Of a stretch of 17,413 nt of DNA, positions 13,946 to 17,413 are shown piece by piece; within the stretch, counting starts at the first letter, position 1; every line of letters starts with the position of its first letter. The DNA comes from Salinivirga sp035268865 (GTDB taxonomy: Bacteria > Bacteroidota > Bacteroidia > Bacteroidales > Salinivirgaceae), in assembly GCF_035268865.1 (NCBI RefSeq), contig NZ_DATFKB010000211.1, positions 1 through 17,413 of the forward strand, given 5' to 3'. The translations under genes and the position numbers were made by a program. The notes beneath the pieces were generated by a model, which was not told the DNA's origin, made no database searches, and worked only from the letters and a program-made list of their open reading frames with translations.

Positions 13946-15217
13946 ATGCAACCACTTGCAGAACGTCTACGGCCCAAAACCATTGATGAATATATCGGAC
14001 AGGATCACCTTGTTGGTGAAGGCTCTGTGCTCCGGCAACACATTATTAATGGCAGAATACCATCAATGATTTTATGGGGCCCGCCCGGTGTAGGAAAGAC
14101 GACCCTGGCACGCATCATAAGCAATCAACTAGACAGGCCTTTTTACACCTTAAGTGCTGTTTCAAGCGGTGTAAAAGATGTACGTAAAGCCATAGATCAG
14201 GCCAGAAACGCCCAAATGTTCAACAAAGATGGCGCAATTCTTTTTATTGACGAGATACACCGTTTCAGCAAATCACAGCAGGATTCATTGTTGGGCGCAG
14301 TTGAGGAAGGTATTATTAAGCTTATTGGAGCCACAACCGAAAACCCCTCTTTTGAAGTAATTACCCCGCTCCTCTCCCGCTGCCAGGTTTATGTATTAAA
14401 ATCGCTCGAAGAAAAAGAGCTTGATATACTTGCCCAAAAAGCCATCACAGAAGATGCTGAAATGAAAAAACGTAAGTTCGATATAAAACAAAAAACAGCA
14501 CTTTTCAGATATTCAGGAGGAGATGCGCGAAAATTGTACAATATCATCGAGCTTTTGGCCAATAATACCGACACCGACCCGGTAATTGTAGACGATAAAA
14601 GGGTAACCGAAGTACTGCAAGCCACAACAGCACAGTACGACAAACAGGGAGAACAACATTACGACATCATATCAGCATTCATTAAATCAGTGCGCGGAAG
14701 CGATCCCAACGGTGCTATTTATTGGTTGGCGCGCATGCTCGAAGGTGGTGAAGATGTTAAATTTATTGCCCGCCGACTGGTAATTCTTGCCGCAGAAGAT
14801 ATAGGTCTTGCCAATCCGAATGCATTATTAATGGCCAATGCATGTTTCGATGCAGTGCATAAGATAGGAATGCCCGAAGCACGCATACCATTATCTGAAG
14901 CTACCATATACCTGGCAAACTCAGCCAAAAGCAACAGTGCCTACATGGCTATTGACGAGGCACTGGCGCTGGTAAAACAAACGGGCGATCTGCCAGTACC
15001 GCTGCACCTACGCAATGCGCCTACCAAACTCATGAAAGAGCTCGATTATGGCAAGTCTTACAAATATAGTCACGACTTTCAGGACAACTTTACCGATCAA
15101 CAATACCTGCCTGACAAATTAGATGGGCATACTATTTATAAACCTCAAAGCAATAGCCAGGAGCAAAAATCCGGGGAGAGTCTCACAAAACGATGGAAAA
15201 ATCGTTATAAATATTAA
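13946..15217 (+). CDS. rarA: Replication-associated recombination protein A (AAA+ ATPase)
   Basis: RarA (MgsA) is a clamp-loader-like AAA+ ATPase, related to eukaryotic WRNIP1, that acts at stalled replication forks. The 423-residue product opens with LAERLRPKTIDEYIGQDHL and has Walker A GPPGVGKT (45-52), Walker B FIDEIH (100-105), sensor 1 GATTENPSFE (128-137), the arginine finger in LLSR (142-145) and sensor 2 GGDARK (191-196). The C-terminal half, with RGSDPNGAIYWLARMLEGGE and EDIGLANP, is the RarA tetramerisation/MgsA domain, which distinguishes it from RuvB and DnaX. Length is normal. It stands alone on the plus strand with its own promoter and is followed by the tRNA block; no clear terminator is seen directly after the stop. 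Confidence 0.97.
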   Translation: MQPLAERLRPKTIDEYIGQDHLVGEGSVLRQHIINGRIPSMILWGPPGVGKTTLARIISNQLDRPFYTLSAVSSGVKDVRKAIDQARNAQMFNKDGAILFIDEIHRFSKSQQDSLLGAVEEGIIKLIGATTENPSFEVITPLLSRCQVYVLKSLEEKELDILAQKAITEDAEMKKRKFDIKQKTALFRYSGGDARKLYNIIELLANNTDTDPVIVDDKRVTEVLQATTAQYDKQGEQHYDIISAFIKSVRGSDPNGAIYWLARMLEGGEDVKFIARRLVILAAEDIGLANPNALLMANACFDAVHKIGMPEARIPLSEATIYLANSAKSNSAYMAIDEALALVKQTGDLPVPLHLRNAPTKLMKELDYGKSYKYSHDFQDNFTDQQYLPDKLDGHTIYKPQSNSQEQKSGESLTKRWKNRYKY

Positions 15218-15287
15218 ACTTAATTTTCTCTAAATCAAACAGTGGCAAAACAGCTCTAAAAAAACCGTAAAAATTCGTAATAATATT

Positions 15288-15318
15288 TTTGTTGATTCGA
15301 TGTAACCCTTTATATTTG
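15288..15318 (+). promoter_or_regulatory. Promoter of tRNA-Lys
   Basis: TTTG at 15288-15291 and TATATTTG at 15311-15318 are separated by 19 nt, an exact fit to the Bacteroidota housekeeping promoter. It lies 21 nt upstream of the tRNA 5' end. Confidence 0.85.
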
Positions 15319-15339
15319 CACCCGCTTTGGCACACAACC

Positions 15340-15412
15340 GACTCAGTAGCTCAGTTGGTAGAGCACATCCCTTTTAAGGATGGGGTCCTGGGTTCGAGAC
15401 CCAGCTGAGTCA
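15340..15412 (+). tRNA. tRNA-Lys (anticodon UUU)
   Basis: A 73-nt cloverleaf: acceptor GACTCAG/CTGAGTC (7 bp), D arm GCTC/GAGC, anticodon stem CATCC/GGATG with loop CTTTTAA giving anticodon TTT, a 5-nt variable region, and T arm CTGGG/CCCAG with loop TTCGAGA. The discriminator is A and the CCA end is not encoded. All stems are fully paired. U34 of this tRNA is a known MnmA-type thiolation site, and an MnmA-like gene is in the same window. Confidence 0.98.
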
Positions 15413-15413
15413 C

Positions 15414-15450
15414 AAAAAATGCGACAATCAAACGATTGTCGCATTTTTTT
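15414..15450 (+). terminator. Intrinsic terminator after tRNA-Lys
   Basis: A perfect 9-bp core stem, GCGACAATC (15421-15429) with GATTGTCGC (15434-15442) and a 4-nt loop, is extended by an A run pairing with the T run 15444-15450. It begins 1 nt after the tRNA. Confidence 0.9.
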
Positions 15451-15504
15451 ATTTGAACCCCTGCCAAAATATCTTAATGTTTATACTAGCCACATAATGT
15501 AACT

Positions 15505-15540
15505 ATAAAAAAAGCCTTGCAAATATTCACTTGCAAGGCT
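15505..15540 (-). terminator. Intrinsic terminator after the tRNA-Leu pair
   Basis: Read on the minus strand, a perfect 10-bp stem (15531-15540 with 15513-15522, 8-nt loop) is followed by seven T residues (15506-15512). It lies 15 nt beyond the 3' end of tRNA-Leu(CAG). Confidence 0.9.
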
Positions 15541-15555
15541 ATAATAGTTTTTCTG

Positions 15556-15639
15556 TGCCCAGAACAGGAATCGAACCTGCACTTCATTGCTGAAACTAGT
15601 CCCTGAAACTAGCGCGTCTACCAATTCCGCCATCTGGGC
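15556..15639 (-). tRNA. tRNA-Leu (anticodon CAG)
   Basis: An 84-nt class II tRNA. Acceptor GCCCAGA pairs fully with TCTGGGC; the anticodon stem CTAGT/ACTAG encloses TTCAGGG, giving anticodon CAG. The long variable arm TTCA-GCAA-TGAA is typical of leucine, and the T arm is GCAGG/CCTGT (one G-T pair). Discriminator A; CCA not encoded. It is the distal member of a two-tRNA transcript. Confidence 0.97.
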
Positions 15640-15644
15640 GCCTG

Positions 15645-15728
15645 TGCCCGGAACAGGAATCGAACCTGCACCCACTTACGTGGACATGGCCCTCAACCAT
15701 GCGCGTCTACCTATTCCGCCATCCGGGC
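15645..15728 (-). tRNA. tRNA-Leu (anticodon GAG)
   Basis: An 84-nt class II tRNA. Acceptor GCCCGGA pairs with TCCGGGC; the anticodon stem CATGG/CCATG encloses TTGAGGG, giving anticodon GAG. The variable arm is CCAC-GTAA-GTGG. Discriminator A; CCA not encoded. It precedes tRNA-Leu(CAG) by only 5 nt. The D arms, T arms and most of the acceptors are nearly the same in both, suggesting duplication with divergence of the anticodon and variable arms. Confidence 0.97.
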
Positions 15729-15743
15729 TGTTTTTAGCGGATG

Positions 15744-15775
15744 CAAATATAATGGATTTTTTTTCATGTGCCAAA
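15744..15775 (-). promoter_or_regulatory. Promoter of the tRNA-Leu pair
   Basis: Read on the minus strand, TTTG (15775-15772), a 20-nt spacer and TATATTTG (15751-15744) match the Bacteroidota consensus exactly. It ends 15 nt upstream of tRNA-Leu(GAG). Confidence 0.85.
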
Positions 15776-15988
15776 ACCATTAAGTTGATTTTTTTAGCAG
15801 AAAAGAACACCAAAATTAATTCACAAAAGATTATTGCTTTTTACTAAAAAGTAATAATATCATTTACAATACATTCCATTAATAAGATTGTCGGGACCCT
15901 TTCGCATAGCTAAAAGTAACTTTTAAAGCAAGCCCATCATAAATAAGACTTATTACCCGTTTTAACATCACAACTCAGGAATATATGC

Positions 15989-15996
15989 TAACTTTG
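15989..15996 (+). promoter_or_regulatory. Candidate -7 element for the SBF transporter gene
   Basis: TAACTTTG matches the TAnnTTTG consensus and lies 21 nt before the ATG at 16018, giving a leader of about 15 nt. No clear TTTG -33 box is seen at 19-21 nt spacing. Confidence 0.45.
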
Positions 15997-16017
15997 TAGT
16001 TTGTATTTTTATTCAAT

Positions 16018-16911
16018 ATGAGAGAACTTTTCTCCGAATATGCTTTGCCCGCTACACTGGCCATAATTATGGGCGGTATGGGACTTTCGCTTGAGTTTAA
16101 AGACTTCAGGCAGGTATTTGTCAGGCCACGTCCCATACTAACGGGTCTTTTCAGCCAGATGATACTCCTCCCACTTATCGCGTTTGTGCTTGTCGGGTTC
16201 ACCGACCTCGATCCATATATAAAAGTTGGCTTTATACTCATAGCAGCCTGCCCCGGAGGCACAGCATCGAATCTGGTCACGCACCTTTTAAAAGGTAATC
16301 TGGCCCTGTGTGTATCGCTATCTTCGCTCAACAGTTTGCTCATTCTTTTTACGCTTCCACTATATGTAAACATTGCATTGCAAATATTTGTAGGTACATC
16401 GGCCGAAATCCACCTACCCTTTTCATCGACCATGCGCGAGGTATTTTTTGTAATTGCCATACCGGTTTTTACAGGTATGCTCATACGCTGGTGGAAGAAA
16501 GAGATGGCCATAAAACTCGAAAAACCTTTGCGCTACATCATGACGCTTTTGCTATTAGCTGTTTTTGTTGTAGTCATATTTTTTGAAGAGCAGGAAGAAG
16601 CCGCACAAATAAAAGATTACATTGATATTCTGCCGTGGGCCCTGGCACTCAATGTAGTCTCAATGATTGCCGGATTTCTGGTTGGTATGGGGCTCAAAAC
16701 AGGTTATAAAAACAGCTACACCATCAGTATTGAGGTTGGCTTGCAAAACAGCGCCCTGGCCATATTTGTGGCCAAATCATTATTGGAGAACAATACCATG
16801 GCCGTAGTAGCAGTCATTTACAGCTCCTTCACCTTCTTCAGCACCGCATTCATTGGCTGGCTTTTAAAACAATACGTTTTTAACCGCTACGTGGTAAAAA
16901 GAAACCAATAA
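16018..16911 (+). CDS. Bile acid:sodium symporter (SBF/BASS) family transporter
   Basis: A 297-residue polytopic inner-membrane protein with about nine or ten hydrophobic segments. SBF-family marks are MGLSLEFKDF (21-30), ACPGGTASNLVTHLLKGN in the first repeat, and SIEVGLQNSALAIFVA in the second; these are the two crossover regions that bind sodium and substrate in this family. Bacterial members move organic anions such as bile-acid-like compounds, pantoate or oxoacids with sodium; the substrate here cannot be told from sequence. It is monocistronic: tRNAs on the other strand lie upstream and repeat-rich DNA downstream. The short charged C-terminal tail (VVKRNQ) suggests a complete protein. 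Family assignment is strong; the bile-acid name should not be read as the substrate. Confidence 0.93.
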   Translation: MRELFSEYALPATLAIIMGGMGLSLEFKDFRQVFVRPRPILTGLFSQMILLPLIAFVLVGFTDLDPYIKVGFILIAACPGGTASNLVTHLLKGNLALCVSLSSLNSLLILFTLPLYVNIALQIFVGTSAEIHLPFSSTMREVFFVIAIPVFTGMLIRWWKKEMAIKLEKPLRYIMTLLLLAVFVVVIFFEEQEEAAQIKDYIDILPWALALNVVSMIAGFLVGMGLKTGYKNSYTISIEVGLQNSALAIFVAKSLLENNTMAVVAVIYSSFTFFSTAFIGWLLKQYVFNRYVVKRNQ

Positions 16912-16943
16912 AAATAAAGCCTGAGTACTCGTACGGCAGCGGG

Positions 16944-16993
16944 TTTCTCGCAACGAGCGCAAAAAGTTCTTACGTTGCAGGCGTTGCGTAATT
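16944..16993. repeat. CGCAACG/CGTTGCG hairpin, relative of the 13642-13724 element
   Basis: An exact 7-bp inverted repeat, CGCAACG (16949-16955) and CGTTGCG (16982-16988), frames an inner GCAA/TTGC pairing. Both arms show the same 9-nt spacing of the motif (16949/16958 on the left, 16973/16982 on the right) that is seen at 13678-13713. It is shorter than the first element, so it may be a truncated copy. Confidence 0.6.
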
Positions 16994-17036
16994 CAAAAAC
17001 CACCTCATGTCCTGACTGAATCAATCCGAGCAACCC

Positions 17037-17079
17037 TCAGCGACAGCCTCGCAGCAAGCGAGACCGTCGCTTGCCTGAG
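17037..17079. repeat. GC-rich three-tier hairpin
   Basis: CTCGC (17048-17052) pairs with GCGAG (17058-17062) around a 5-nt loop; AGCGAC (17039-17044) pairs with GTCGCT (17066-17071); the bases at 17037-17038 pair with 17078-17079. The tiers are separated by small internal loops. A run of five T residues begins only about 10 nt downstream, so it is at best a poor terminator for the SBF gene. Confidence 0.5.
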
Positions 17080-17202
17080 CGCGCGCCTTTTTCGTTTCCA
17101 GACAATACTGGCACCGATCACAGATGGGCGCTAACGGTTAGAGTCAGTGAGGTGCGGGGAGGCAGGTAAGTGTGTCAGTTTCGGTTTCCTGTTCCGGTTA
17201 TT

Positions 17203-17267
17203 CACCTCATCCTGGCCCTCTTCCGCTGGTAATCGGACACGGCCTCAAGGAGAAAGAGTGCTCCGTT
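17203..17267 (+). repeat. CCTCATCCTG module, copy 1
   Basis: It opens with ACCTCATCCTGGCC and closes with AGGAGAAAGAGTGCTCCG. Both ends recur in order at 17273-17314, but this copy has a longer, poorly pairing middle. Confidence 0.5.
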
Positions 17268-17272
17268 ATATT

Positions 17273-17320
17273 ACCTCATCCTGTCCTTCTCCTGAGAGGA
17301 GAAGGGACGCTCCGATCAGG
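17273..17320 (+). repeat. CCTCATCCTG module, copy 2, with perfect hairpin
   Basis: It opens with ACCTCATCCTGTCC and closes with GGAGAAGGGACGCTCCG. CCTTCTCC (17285-17292) pairs perfectly with GGAGAAGG (17298-17305) around a 5-nt loop. It starts about 5 nt after the end of copy 1, so the two form a direct tandem pair of an interspersed module. Confidence 0.55.
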
Positions 17321-17345
17321 TTGTATTACAGAACACTAACCTGAT
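17315..17345. repeat. 8-bp inverted repeat ATCAGGTT/AACCTGAT
   Basis: ATCAGGTT (17315-17322) and AACCTGAT (17338-17345) are exact inverted copies with a 15-nt loop. It overlaps the end of the second CCTCATCCTG module. No T tract follows, so it is not an obvious terminator. Confidence 0.5.
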
Positions 17346-17413
17346 TACAGGTAATTTCGTTCGTTTTGTTGCTCATGGCCGTAGCGTAGAAATTTTGTAC
17401 AGGCTGCGCAGTG

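Larger units (their letters stand above)
16912..17413. other. GC-rich, repeat-filled non-coding right end
   Basis: These 502 bp hold no credible gene. By hand count 17041-17160 is 60% G+C, clearly richer than the AT-rich gaps elsewhere in the window. The stretch is a patchwork of short elements: a CGCAACG/CGTTGCG hairpin, a three-tier hairpin, two copies of a CCTCATCCTG module and an 8-bp inverted repeat. The last 60 bases continue past the window without a recognised feature. No clear terminator follows the SBF gene. Confidence 0.65.

Noticed and set aside
15481..15675. 64-codon open frame on the minus strand
   Set aside because: It runs through a tRNA-Leu gene and its terminator; the protein has no recognisable features.
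17147..17344. 65-codon open frame at the right end
   Set aside because: It is composed of the repeat modules and hairpins there; low-complexity Arg/Ser/Pro-rich translation with no family signature.

Overview
The window looks like chromosomal DNA of a free-living member of the Bacteroidota. Several intergenic regions carry the phylum's promoter signature (TTTG, 19-21 nt, TAnnTTTG). The protein families also fit: a TPR/SpoIIE sensor phosphatase, a sucD gene without sucC beside it, a GH2 beta-mannosidase lipoprotein, and an MnmA-like thiolase with a divergent active-site motif. A finer placement such as Marinilabiliales is only a guess. Both ends are cut: the left end falls inside uvrB and the right end in a repeat-rich non-coding stretch.

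Layout, left to right. (1) 3-2164, plus strand: the 3' part of uvrB, overlapping by 4 bp a zinc-dependent class IV histone-deacetylase-like gene. (2) 2356-6025: a sulfate-assimilation locus. cysH and yjbQ (overlapping by 4 bp) run on the minus strand and cysD-cysN run divergently on the plus strand, with a 240-bp promoter region between them. CysDN would make APS, and CysH carries the full cysteine set of an iron-sulfur APS reductase, so no APS kinase is needed. Sulfite reductase and sulfate uptake genes are not in the window. (3) 6106-9830, minus strand: an mnmA-like tRNA thiolation gene followed by a beta-mannosidase lipoprotein. (4) 9930-13345, plus strand: a periplasmic-TPR/cytoplasmic-SpoIIE phosphatase followed after 14 nt by sucD and a terminator. 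(5) 13400-13945: a 546-bp non-coding gap with a long imperfect palindrome and a 44-bp direct repeat. (6) 13946-15217: rarA. (7) 15288-15775: a compact tRNA block, with tRNA-Lys(UUU) on the plus strand facing a tRNA-Leu(GAG)-tRNA-Leu(CAG) pair on the minus strand. Each unit has its own near-consensus promoter and intrinsic terminator. (8) 16018-16911: an SBF-family (bile acid:sodium symporter-like) transporter. (9) 16912-17413: about 500 bp of GC-rich DNA full of hairpins and repeats, with no credible gene.

Most of the coding content is ordinary housekeeping. I see no defence system, CRISPR array, transposase, prophage or biosynthetic cluster. The least explained signals are non-coding. A CGTTGCG motif with 9-nt spacing builds imperfect palindromes in two intergenic regions, and a second, duplicated hairpin module lies near the right edge. 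These look like dispersed repeat families. Of the gene arrangements, cysH/yjbQ, uvrB/HDAC and the TPR-SpoIIE/sucD pair are the ones worth testing for conservation.
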